A DNA stretch of 64,000 nt, taken from positions 124,001 through 188,000 of the forward strand of contig JAZKDO010000003.1 of the NCBI GenBank assembly GCA_040387555.1, given 5' to 3'. Each line of letters starts with the position of its first letter. Position 1 is the stretch's first letter. The translations under genes were made by a program, and so were the position numbers. This DNA is from UBA4416 sp040387555. GTDB lineage: Bacteria; Bacteroidota; Bacteroidia; B-17B0; Aurantibacillaceae. Shown here piece after piece: positions 33,606-41,436 of this stretch. Under the pieces are notes generated by a model. The model saw only the letters and a list, made by a program, of their open reading frames with translations. It had not been told where the DNA came from and did no database searches.

Positions 33606-36071
33606 TTGTATACACCCAAACAGATATCGGAGATTATCAATGCCAGGATAGTTGGAGATATAAATCATGCTGTTCACAATATTTTAATCGATAGCCGACA
33701 GTTAACTGAACCTGCTCACACATTATTTGTTGCATTAGTTACAGAAAGAAATGATGCGCATCAGTATATTTTCGGTTTATGTCAAAAAGGCGTAAAGATT
33801 TTTATTGTTACAAGCGTTCCTGAAAATTGTATCGGACTAAAAGACAATGTGTGTTTTTTGATAGTGCCGGATACTTTAAAAGCTTTACAACAATTAGCTA
33901 CTTTTCATAGACAGCAATTTAATATACCTGTGATTGGTGTAACCGGAAGCAATGGTAAAACCATTGTGAAGGAGTGGCTGTATCAATTATTAAAAAGAGA
34001 GTACACAATTGCCCGAAGCCCTAAGAGTTATAATTCACAAGTAGGTGTTCCATTATCGGTATGGCAGTTAAACACTAATCATAACCTGGGAATTTTTGAG
34101 GCAGGTGTTTCAGAAGTTGGTGAAATGGATCTCTTAAGAAACATTATTCAGCCAACCATTGGTCTGTTTACTTCCCTGGGAACAGCGCATGACGAAGGTT
34201 TTTCAAATATTTCTCAGAAACTAAGAGAAAAGCTGCAATTGTTTTCTGAATGTGAAACGGTAATTGTCAATGCACTTTCTTTTAAAGACGAACATGTCGA
34301 ATTGATAAAGAGAAATGTTTTTTTGATTTCTAAAAGCCCTAATGCAACCCTTGAGATTATAAAGACTGAAAATTTATTTACGCATACACATATTACGGCC
34401 AGATATCAGAATAATGAAATCAGTATCGATATTCCATTCACAGATACTGCGAGTATTGAAAATGCGATATCCTGTTGGGCCGTTCTTTTGCATCTTAAAA
34501 TAAAAAAAGAAGTAATAGAAAGTCGGATGCCATTATTGCAGGCAGTTGCCATGCGTTTGGAATTAAAGCTTGGGAATAACAATTGTGTATTGATTAATGA
34601 CTTTTATAATTCCGACATCAATGCGTTGGAGATTGCTTTACATCATCAGAAAAATCAGCATCGAGGTGGAAAAAAAATTGTGATCTTATCTGATATTGAG
34701 CAAAGTGGTAAATTGAGTTGGGAGTTATATGAAGCAGTAGCGAAATTGATTTCTCAGTTTCAGATAGATACTTTTATTGGAATTGGACAAGAAATTTCTT
34801 CTCAAAAGCAATTATTCAAATCGAATGCGCATTTTTTTAAAAATACAGGCGACTTTGTTGCAGAGAGTAAGCTCAATCCCGAATTGCAATTTCATAATGC
34901 CATTATTTTACTGAAAGGTGCGCGCAGCTTTGGTTTCGAAACCATCAGTAAACAGCTTCAACAAAAAAGCCACGATACGGTTTTAGAGATCAACCTAAAT
35001 CGCCTGGTGCACAATCTGAATTTTTACAAATCGCAAGTCTCCAAAAACACCAAATTAATGTGTATGGTAAAGGCAACTGGTTACGGCAGCGGTAGCACAG
35101 AGATAGCTTTCACCTTGCAACACCACCACGCCGATTACCTTGCGGTGGCTTACGCGGATGAAGGTGTAGAATTGAGGAAGGCTGGAATACATTTGCCAAT
35201 CATGGTGATGAGTCCGGAAGAATCTTCCTACGATGATATGATTGAATACAGGTTAGAACCGGAAATTTACTCATTCAAAATTGCCAGAGAGTTTATAAGT
35301 GCCTTGCAGAATGCTGCTATCACCCAAGCTTATCCAATTCATATAAAGCTAGATACCGGCATGCGTCGTTTGGGTTTTGAGAAAGATCAGATTGAAGAAT
35401 TATGTAAACTATTAAAAAACGAACCATTACTTAAAGTAAAAAGTATCTTTTCGCATTTAGTAGCAAGTGATGATAAAGATTTTGACGACTTTACAAATTC
35501 ACAAATTTCTCAGTTTGAAAATATCTCTTCCAATATTGAGAAGTCTATAGGGTACATTGCTTTAAAACACATTTGTAATTCGGCTGCTATTCCTCGTTTA
35601 AAACACGCGCATTATAACATGGTACGTTTAGGCATTGGCATTTATGGTGTTGGTTTTAATGAAATTGAAAAACAACATTTGCAAAATATCAGTTCTTTAA
35701 AAACACGTATCTCACAGATCAAACATTTAGAGGCCGGTGAAACTGTAGGTTATAATCGTAAAGGTGTAGCTGATAAAAAAATGATCATTGCTACCATTCC
35801 CATAGGTTATGCGGATGGTTTCAGCAGGAAATTAGGAAACGGAAATTATTCTGTTTTTATAAATCATAAAACCTGCAGAACGATTGGCAATATTTGTATG
35901 GATATGTGTATGGTTGATATCACAGAGGTAAACTGCCAGGAAGGCGATGAGGTTATTATATTTGAAACTACGGAACAGCTAATGGAAATATCCAGAGCGA
36001 TGGGAACCATTCCTTACGAAGTATTAACCGGTATTTCTTCACGCGTAAAACGAGTGTATGTGCAAGAATAA
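33606..36071 (+). CDS. MurF-like ligase / alanine racemase fusion
   Basis: An 821-residue fusion typical of Bacteroidota. The N-terminal half is MurF-like, with P-loop GVTGSNGKT near residues 112-120. The C-terminal half is alanine racemase: the PLP lysine is Lys489 in MCMVKATGYGSGS, followed by KLDTGMRRLGF, the VRLGIGIYG segment, VGYNRKG with the probable catalytic Tyr and IPIGYADGF. Alanine racemase makes D-Ala for peptidoglycan; MurF adds D-Ala-D-Ala to the UDP-MurNAc-tripeptide. A dedicated MurF normally also exists elsewhere in these genomes, so the ligase half may have a secondary or scaffold role. The TTG at 33606 gives the usual MYTPKQISEI opening. The stop lies inside the next gene. 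Confidence 0.92.
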   Translation: MYTPKQISEIINARIVGDINHAVHNILIDSRQLTEPAHTLFVALVTERNDAHQYIFGLCQKGVKIFIVTSVPENCIGLKDNVCFLIVPDTLKALQQLATFHRQQFNIPVIGVTGSNGKTIVKEWLYQLLKREYTIARSPKSYNSQVGVPLSVWQLNTNHNLGIFEAGVSEVGEMDLLRNIIQPTIGLFTSLGTAHDEGFSNISQKLREKLQLFSECETVIVNALSFKDEHVELIKRNVFLISKSPNATLEIIKTENLFTHTHITARYQNNEISIDIPFTDTASIENAISCWAVLLHLKIKKEVIESRMPLLQAVAMRLELKLGNNNCVLINDFYNSDINALEIALHHQKNQHRGGKKIVILSDIEQSGKLSWELYEAVAKLISQFQIDTFIGIGQEISSQKQLFKSNAHFFKNTGDFVAESKLNPELQFHNAIILLKGARSFGFETISKQLQQKSHDTVLEINLNRLVHNLNFYKSQVSKNTKLMCMVKATGYGSGSTEIAFTLQHHHADYLAVAYADEGVELRKAGIHLPIMVMSPEESSYDDMIEYRLEPEIYSFKIAREFISALQNAAITQAYPIHIKLDTGMRRLGFEKDQIEELCKLLKNEPLLKVKSIFSHLVASDDKDFDDFTNSQISQFENISSNIEKSIGYIALKHICNSAAIPRLKHAHYNMVRLGIGIYGVGFNEIEKQHLQNISSLKTRISQIKHLEAGETVGYNRKGVADKKMIIATIPIGYADGFSRKLGNGNYSVFINHKTCRTIGNICMDMCMVDITEVNCQEGDEVIIFETTEQLMEISRAMGTIPYEVLTGISSRVKRVYVQE

Positions 36072-37488
36072 TTTTTCGGTACCGTCATTTCGAGGAACGA
36101 GGCAATCTCACTTTTTGCTTTATTCTTTTTGCTTCTTGTTTTCAATTATTATTTTTTCTTGTCAAGAGGATTCCAAAAGCTCAACTCAAAAAACTAAAAA
36201 CTCTTCACCGACTTTCGTAGACATAGCCCCCATTATTTTTAAGAACTGCACACCATGTCACAGGGCAGGAGAGAGTGGGCCAATTGAATTCATGAACTAT
36301 GAGGATGTCAAAAAAAATAAAAATAAAATAAAATTTGTCACACAAACCAAATACATGCCTCCCTGGCCTGCTGATGCAGACTATACTCATTTTGTGAACG
36401 AACGCGCCTTAACCAAAGAAGAAATTGAACTCATCAAAGTGTGGGTAGAAAACGGAGCGCCAAAAGGAGATGAATCAAAAATTTCTTCAGCACCTTTGTA
36501 TTATAAAGGCTCTTCTTTCAGAAAACCTGATACCGTTATTAAATTCAAAGTTCCGGTTCCAATTAAAGGCAACGGCACAGATCATTTTTACATTGTGAAA
36601 CTTCCGATGCAGCTACCGAAAGATACATTTGTAAGCTATTTTGAATTTGTTCCTCATCATCGTCAACTGGCGCATCATGTCAATGGACACTTAATCAACT
36701 ATGAAAATGGAAAGAAGAAGGATCTTGCAAATGGATTGAGTTATGCGTTGGATGCATTCAAAGATTACAAGGACCTTTACGGACAAATGAATGTATTAAA
36801 TGATGATGGAAGCTTTCCTGTACTAACGCCAAACACGGTGTATTATTTACCTGGTTATACACCGCCGGATTATCCCGATGGAATTGGTGGTTATAAGGTT
36901 AATCAGAAATCAGCTATACTTTTAAAAAATATTCATTACGGACCAAGTAGTAATGATGTATTTGATAGTTCTTATATTAATGTGTTTTACGGGCCAAAAC
37001 CAAAACGCCCAATATTTGAAACGCAGATGGGAACCTTTGGTATTTCTAAGATTGAACCGGAACTCATTCTTCATCCCGGTAAAGTAGAAACTTTTCATAC
37101 GATGGCCACGATGACGAAAGATATTTCTTTACTGTCCGTTAATCCTCATATGCATTTATTAGGTAAATCTTTTTTGGCTTTCGCTGTTCAACCCGGTGGC
37201 GATACTATTCCTTTAATCCGAATAAATAAGTGGGATTTTAAATGGCAGTATTATTACCTCTTTGAACGTCCCGTGATTCTGAAGGCAGGTTCTACCATTC
37301 ATGCGTATGGTACTTTTGATAACACAGATAAGAATCCATTTAATCCAAACCATCCCCCAAAAAAAGTTACTCAGGGTGAAGGTGTGAGGAGTATGCAAAC
37401 TACCGAAGAAATGTTTCAGTTTATTTTTTCTTACTTACCATACCAGACCGGCGATGAGAACCTAGATTTGAGTAAGAAGAGTAATTAA
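36058..37488 (+). CDS. Cytochrome c / PHM-like copper type II monooxygenase lipoprotein
   Basis: A 476-residue lipoprotein (Cys35 in IIIFSC). A haem c site CTPCH (Cys64, Cys67, His68) lies in an N-terminal domain with YMPPWPADADY. The rest resembles copper type II ascorbate-dependent monooxygenases: His206-His207 in LAHHVNGH and His293 in NIHYG would bind one copper, and His364/His366 in NPHMHLLG with Met452 in EEMFQF the other. All ligand types are therefore present. It may hydroxylate an unknown substrate in the periplasm with electrons through the haem. The start overlaps murF-alr by 14 bases, and codons ~8-18 lie within a dispersed repeat; a TTG at 36115 is an alternative start that would still keep a lipobox. 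Confidence 0.75.
   Translation: MCKNNFSVPSFRGTRQSHFLLYSFCFLFSIIIFSCQEDSKSSTQKTKNSSPTFVDIAPIIFKNCTPCHRAGESGPIEFMNYEDVKKNKNKIKFVTQTKYMPPWPADADYTHFVNERALTKEEIELIKVWVENGAPKGDESKISSAPLYYKGSSFRKPDTVIKFKVPVPIKGNGTDHFYIVKLPMQLPKDTFVSYFEFVPHHRQLAHHVNGHLINYENGKKKDLANGLSYALDAFKDYKDLYGQMNVLNDDGSFPVLTPNTVYYLPGYTPPDYPDGIGGYKVNQKSAILLKNIHYGPSSNDVFDSSYINVFYGPKPKRPIFETQMGTFGISKIEPELILHPGKVETFHTMATMTKDISLLSVNPHMHLLGKSFLAFAVQPGGDTIPLIRINKWDFKWQYYYLFERPVILKAGSTIHAYGTFDNTDKNPFNPNHPPKKVTQGEGVRSMQTTEEMFQFIFSYLPYQTGDENLDLSKKSN
36083..36111. repeat. Half copy of dispersed repeat family B inside coding sequence
   Basis: CGTCATTTCGAGGAACGAG followed by GCAATCTCAC is the inverse complement, with small changes, of the internal part of the element at 47528-47585. 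It contributes the codons for SFRGTRQSH near the start of the haem/copper lipoprotein. Confidence 0.55.
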
Positions 37489-37496
37489 GGTTATTT

Positions 37497-37740
37497 GGGC
37501 GTGTCGGCGCAAAGAATCTGCGCCGCCGGGCTGGCCCGCTGCAATCTTTTGCAAGAGACAGGCAAAAGGATTTTCGCTTGCATCCCTCACGCTGACTTAT
37601 TAGAAATTCGAAGTGTAAAATTTCAAACTAAAATTAAACCAGCGTGAGGGATTGTAGTGGAAATCCTTTTACGAAACGTAGTGGAGTAAAAGATTGGAAC
37701 GGAAAGCCCGACCCGACAGTAGGAGGGTCACGCCCCAATT
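37497..37740. repeat. Long imperfect palindrome (repeat family C, copy 1)
   Basis: A ~240-bp non-coding element. The outer arms TTGGGCGTG and CACGCCCCAA pair. Inside, CGGGCT...CAATCTTTT pairs with AAAAGATTGG...AGCCCG, and AAAAGGATTTTCGCTTGCAT plus CCCTCACGCTG pairs with CAGCGTGAGGG plus ATTGTAGTGGAAATCCTTTT. Each arm also carries its own small hairpin (CTTTTGC...GCAAAAG and CTTTTAC...GTAAAAG). The whole would fold into a branched cruciform or structured RNA. It fills the gap between the haem/copper gene and rsmI. Confidence 0.75.
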
Positions 37741-37766
37741 CATACCATAATTAAAATAAAAAATTG

Positions 37767-37774
37767 TACTTTTA
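37767..37774 (+). promoter_or_regulatory. Likely -7 box of rsmI
   Basis: TACTTTTA, one base off TAnnTTTG, ends 8 bases before the ATG of rsmI; no clear -33 element. Confidence 0.35.
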
Positions 37775-37782
37775 ACTATTGT

Positions 37783-38460
37783 ATGACACCAAAACTCTAC
37801 ATCGTACCAACGCCTATAGGCAACTTAGAAGACATGACCTTCCGGGCAATTACTGTTTTAAAATCTGTCGATTTGATTTTAGCAGAAGACACCCGAAATT
37901 CAATTCACTTATTGCGCCATTTTCAGATTGATAAACCATTGCGCTCTTATCATGCGCATAATGAGCATAGCACGGTAGAACAAATCGTGGAAATGATTGC
38001 TTCCAACAAATCGATTGCGTTGATCTCTGATGCAGGTACACCTGCTATTTCTGATCCGGGGTTTTTACTGGTGAGGGAATGTATTAAAAATAATGTAGCA
38101 GTAGAAACTTTGCCAGGCGCAACTGCTTTTGTGCCCGCATTGGTGAACAGTGGCTTGCCTTGCGACAGTTTTGTTTTTTATGGCTTCTTACCGCAAAAGA
38201 AAGGAAGACATACGAAACTGCTTTCTTTAAAGGAAGAAACCCGTACTATGATTTTTTATGAATCCCCTTTTCGCTTGGTGAAATTGCTGGAAGAATTTAA
38301 AGAATATTTAAGCGGAGATCGTCAGGTTTCAGTTTCCCGTGAACTTTCCAAGCTTTATGAAGAAAATGCCCGCGGTACCGTTGACGAAGTAACCGCGCAC
38401 TTTAAAGCAAAAACAGTGAAGGGCGAAATTGTAGTGGTTTTAGCTGGCAAGGAAGATTAG
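37783..38460 (+). CDS. rsmI: 16S rRNA (cytidine-1402-2'-O)-methyltransferase RsmI
   Basis: RsmI methylates the 2'-OH of C1402 in 16S rRNA at the decoding centre. The 225-residue protein has the tetrapyrrole-methylase-like fold: LYIVPTPIGNLEDMTFRAI near the start, LILAEDTRNS, LISDAGTPAISDPG (SAM-binding) around residue 85-98 and VETLPGATAFVPALV. It is monocistronic between a palindromic repeat and a bidirectional terminator. Confidence 0.95.
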   Translation: MTPKLYIVPTPIGNLEDMTFRAITVLKSVDLILAEDTRNSIHLLRHFQIDKPLRSYHAHNEHSTVEQIVEMIASNKSIALISDAGTPAISDPGFLLVRECIKNNVAVETLPGATAFVPALVNSGLPCDSFVFYGFLPQKKGRHTKLLSLKEETRTMIFYESPFRLVKLLEEFKEYLSGDRQVSVSRELSKLYEENARGTVDEVTAHFKAKTVKGEIVVVLAGKED

Positions 38461-38463
38461 TTT

Positions 38464-38491
38464 TGTCACTTCGACCGGGGTTCGAGAAGCG
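38464..38491. repeat. Half copy of repeat family A
   Basis: TGTCACTTCGACC...TTCGAGAAGC has the sequence pattern of one arm of the element at 20213-20281; the opposite arm is not seen. Confidence 0.35.
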
Positions 38492-38530
38492 TTCTTTATT
38501 AAAAGTAAAATAAGCAACAAATAAAAAATC

Positions 38531-38560
38531 AAAAAGCCGTTCCTGTTGGAATGGCTTTTT
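38531..38560. terminator. Terminator after rsmI
   Basis: AAAAAGCCGTTCC pairs with GGAATGGCTTTTT (one G-T pair), 4-base loop, A and T tracts on both sides. The 38461-38867 gap holds this, two more hairpins and no gene that I can support. Confidence 0.85.
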
Positions 38561-38675
38561 GATTGGAATTAGATTTGGCTACACCGTATCCCATCTCTCG
38601 CTCATGCTTAGATGTCGGCTTGTGGTGATATAAAAGTAATTTAAGAATTCTCGTTTTTCATTGATTTTTTTTACT

Positions 38676-38706
38676 CCCCGTTTTTTTAAAGTTAAAAGGG
38701 GTTTTT
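38676..38706 (+). terminator. Second plus-strand terminator-like hairpin
   Basis: CCCCGTTTT and AAAAGGGG pair (one bulged G) and are followed by five T. No gene lies between this hairpin and the rsmI terminator. Confidence 0.5.
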
Positions 38707-38780
38707 GGTTGGGTGAGGAAAATTACATTTTATAAATAACTCTAAAAAGCTATTCTTTTATGTAAGCTTTTTCTTAAACA

Positions 38781-38809
38781 AAAACGCCCCACATTTCTGC
38801 GAGGCGTTT
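38781..38809 (-). terminator. Terminator of groEL
   Basis: On the minus strand AAACGCC...GGCGTTT followed by T, 59 bases past the groEL stop. A further hairpin (GCCTAAGACT/AGTCTGAGGC, 38836-38858) lies between it and the stop codon. Confidence 0.65.
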
Positions 38810-38867
38810 ACATTTTATTTTGTTGTCTGAGCGAAGCCTAAGACTCGTAGTCTGAGGCTCCAGAAGA

Positions 38868-40505
38868 CTACATCATTCCACCCATTCCGCCCATGCCTGG
38901 GTTACCCATTGGCATTGCAGGAGCATCTTCTTTTTTCTCTGCTAATACACAGTCAGTCGTCAACAACATCGCTGCTACCGAAGCTGCATTTTCTAAAGCG
39001 ATACGGCTTACTTTAGTAGGATCAATAACACCTGCTTTCAATAAGTTTTCGTATTTCTCAGTACGAGCATTGAAACCGTAATCATCTTTTCCTTCTTTTA
39101 CTTTCTGTACAACGATAGATCCTTCGATACCACAGTTAGCACAAATCTGACGTAAAGGTTCTTCAATCGCACGACGAACAATTTGAATACCTGTGTTCTC
39201 ATCTTCGTTCACACCTTTTAATTTTTCTAAAGATGCAATTGCACGAATGTAAGCAACACCACCGCCCGGTACAATACCTTCTTCAACTGCTGCGCGAGTA
39301 GCTGCTAAAGCATCGTCCACACGGTCTTTCTTTTCTTTCATTTCAACTTCAGTAGCTGCACCAACATAAAGAACTGCAACACCACCAGCTAACTTAGCTA
39401 AACGCTCTTGTAATTTTTCTTTATCGTAGTCAGATGTAGTTGATTCAATTTGTGCTTTTATTTGATTTACACGAGCTGTGATATCTGCTTTTTTACCAGC
39501 ACCACCAACAATCGTTGTATTGTCTTTATCAACAGTTACTTTTTCTGCTTTTCCTAAGAAAGTTAAGTCAGCATTCTCTAATAAGAAACCTCTGTCTTCA
39601 GCAATAAAAATACCACCAGTTAAGATTGCTAAATCTTCTAACATTGCTTTTCTTCTGTCGCCAAACCCTGGAGCTTTAACCGCACAGATTTTTAAGTTAG
39701 AACGTAAACGGTTTACAACTAATGTTTGTAAAGCCTCTCCGTCGATATCTTCAGCAATAATTAAAATTGGTTTACCTGTTTGTACTGCTTTTTCCAATAC
39801 CGGTAATAATTCTTTCATAGAAGAAATCTTCTTCTCGTAAATTAAAATTAACGGGCTTTCTAAAACTGCTTCCATTTTATCCACATCAGTAATAAAATAC
39901 GGAGAGATATAACCTCTGTCGAATTCCATACCTTCAACTACTTCAACAGTAGTATCAGTTCCTTTAGCTTCTTCAACAGTAATAACACCTTCTTTTTTCA
40001 CTTTAGCCATCGCTTCAGCAATTAATTTTCCGATAGTGCTATCGTTGTTTGCAGAAATCGTTGCAACCTGCTCAATTTTTTTATTGTCGTTACCAACAAC
40101 TTGCGATTGCTTTTTTAAATCAGCAACAACAACTTCAACAGCTTTGTCGATACCGCGTTTCAAATCCATTGGATTTGCACCTGCAGCTACGTTTTTTAAA
40201 CCACCTGTTACGATCGCTTGAGCTAATACAGTTGCAGTCGTTGTTCCATCACCTGCTGCATCAGCCGTTTTAGAAGCAACTTCTTTTAATAACTGCGCAC
40301 CCATGTTCTCAATCGGGTTCGACAATTCAATTTCTTTTGCAACGGTTACACCATCTTTCGTGATTTGTGGTGAACCAAATTTTTTGTCAATAATTACGTT
40401 ACGCCCTTTTGGACCTAAAGTTACTTTTACAGCGTTTGCTAATGCATCCACTCCGCGTTTTAAAGCGTCGCGTGCTTCGATGTTAAATGATATGTCTTTT
40501 GCCAT
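38868..40505 (-). CDS. groEL: Chaperonin GroEL
   Basis: The large chaperonin subunit, forming the 14-mer folding chamber closed by GroES. It is 545 residues with the ATP site motif DGVTVAKEI / GDGTTTATVLAQ (~50-95), VGAATEVEMKEKKDRVDDAL near 375-395 and the C-terminal Gly-Gly-Met tail (GMGGMGGMM). It is downstream of groES with a 76-base gap containing a 7-bp inverted repeat (GATTCAA...TTGAATC, 40535-40553). Start MAKDISFN is standard. Confidence 0.98.
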   Translation of the reverse strand: MAKDISFNIEARDALKRGVDALANAVKVTLGPKGRNVIIDKKFGSPQITKDGVTVAKEIELSNPIENMGAQLLKEVASKTADAAGDGTTTATVLAQAIVTGGLKNVAAGANPMDLKRGIDKAVEVVVADLKKQSQVVGNDNKKIEQVATISANNDSTIGKLIAEAMAKVKKEGVITVEEAKGTDTTVEVVEGMEFDRGYISPYFITDVDKMEAVLESPLILIYEKKISSMKELLPVLEKAVQTGKPILIIAEDIDGEALQTLVVNRLRSNLKICAVKAPGFGDRRKAMLEDLAILTGGIFIAEDRGFLLENADLTFLGKAEKVTVDKDNTTIVGGAGKKADITARVNQIKAQIESTTSDYDKEKLQERLAKLAGGVAVLYVGAATEVEMKEKKDRVDDALAATRAAVEEGIVPGGGVAYIRAIASLEKLKGVNEDENTGIQIVRRAIEEPLRQICANCGIEGSIVVQKVKEGKDDYGFNARTEKYENLLKAGVIDPTKVSRIALENAASVAAMLLTTDCVLAEKKEDAPAMPMGNPGMGGMGGMM

Positions 40506-40581
40506 TTTGTTTTGGTTTAAGGTTTAATATTTAAGATTCAAGGTTTTTGAATCGTTGTTTTTTTAATCTTTGAATTTTGAA

Positions 40582-40878
40582 TTAAATTACTGCGTAGATA
40601 TCACTTTCACGCATAATTAATAAATCTTTTCCGTCAACCTGGATTTCTGTTCCTGCGTATTTACCATACAAAACAGTATCACCAACTTTTACAGTCATTG
40701 GTTCGTCAACTTTGCCATTACCTACTGCAATTACTTTACCTTTCATTGGTTTTTCTTTTGCAGTGTCGGGGATGATTAGTCCACCGGCTGTTTTTGTTTC
40801 TGCCGGAGCCGCTTCAACCAATACTCTATCGGCTAAGGGCTTTACATTTACGCTTGCGCTTGTACTTGTTTTTGCCAT
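40582..40878 (-). CDS. groES: Co-chaperonin GroES
   Basis: GroES caps the GroEL chamber as a heptamer. 98 residues, with LADRVLVEAAPAETKTAGGLIIPDTAKEKP containing the mobile loop (about residues 16-45) and a C-terminal GTEIQVDGKDLLIMRESDI. The first 12 residues (KTSTSASVNVKP) are a short extension common in Bacteroidota. First gene of groES-groEL. No CIRCE operator is visible upstream. Confidence 0.97.
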   Translation of the reverse strand: MAKTSTSASVNVKPLADRVLVEAAPAETKTAGGLIIPDTAKEKPMKGKVIAVGNGKVDEPMTVKVGDTVLYGKYAGTEIQVDGKDLLIMRESDIYAVI

Positions 40879-41040
40879 AATTATGTGATTTAATAATTTA
40901 AAATTTTATGTTGGCTGTTTGTCTAAAAATGTGCCAATGCCTTTTTTTGGCTTTTTTGGCGACAATATTGCAGTTTTTAGCGGGTTTCAAATAAAAAATG
41001 TCATGCCATGGCAGTGTTGTATAAATACCAGATTTTAGTA

Positions 41041-41405
41041 TTTGAGGGCGATACCTGCAGCCCGAGCTATCACTCCAATCTTTTTTTGCGCCTCGAAAAA
41101 CCTCGGCAACCAAAAAAGGATTTTCATTCTATCCCTATCGCAGACAATCCATAAAATTTGAAACTTAAAACCCTGACCTGAAAGACATACTGCGCGAGGT
41201 AAAATTGGAAATGCTTTTTTGGTCACTGAGGCCCTCGAAGTGCCAAAAAAGGATTTTCACCACAATCCCTTACGCAGTTACAATTGAGTATGAAAATTAG
41301 TCTTCAGATAGGAAATGAAATGTGCGTAAAGGATGCAAGTGTAAATCCTTTTGCCTGTCTCTTGCAAAAGATTAAAGCGACAGCCTGACGGTGTGTGTTT
41401 TTGCG
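41041..41405. repeat. Compound copy of palindromic repeat family C
   Basis: The region holds at least one and a half copies of the element at 37497-37740. The segment 41340-41372 is identical over about 30 bases to the inverse complement of the hairpin arm of copy 1 (AATCCTTTTGCCTGTCTC onward). Two blocks with AAAAAAGGATTTTCA plus a CCCT(A/T)CGCAG-like end (~41115-41142 and ~41246-41278) repeat the arm pattern. The open frames here are by-products. The rest of the 40879-41436 gap must hold the groES promoter, which I could not place. Confidence 0.65.
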
Positions 41406-41436
41406 CCGGCAAGCACAAATCATTAAATAAAGAATA

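Noticed and set aside
38581..38640. Possible tRNA or structured RNA remnant
   Set aside because: No cloverleaf, anticodon arm or CCA end could be drawn.
40879..41040. CIRCE operator or sigma-32-type promoter for groES
   Set aside because: No TTAGCACTC inverted repeat or other known heat-shock element could be found.
40898..41226. Two short minus-strand open frames upstream of groES
   Set aside because: They lie within the palindromic repeat, have no family features and no promoter or conserved start; they are by-products of the repeat.
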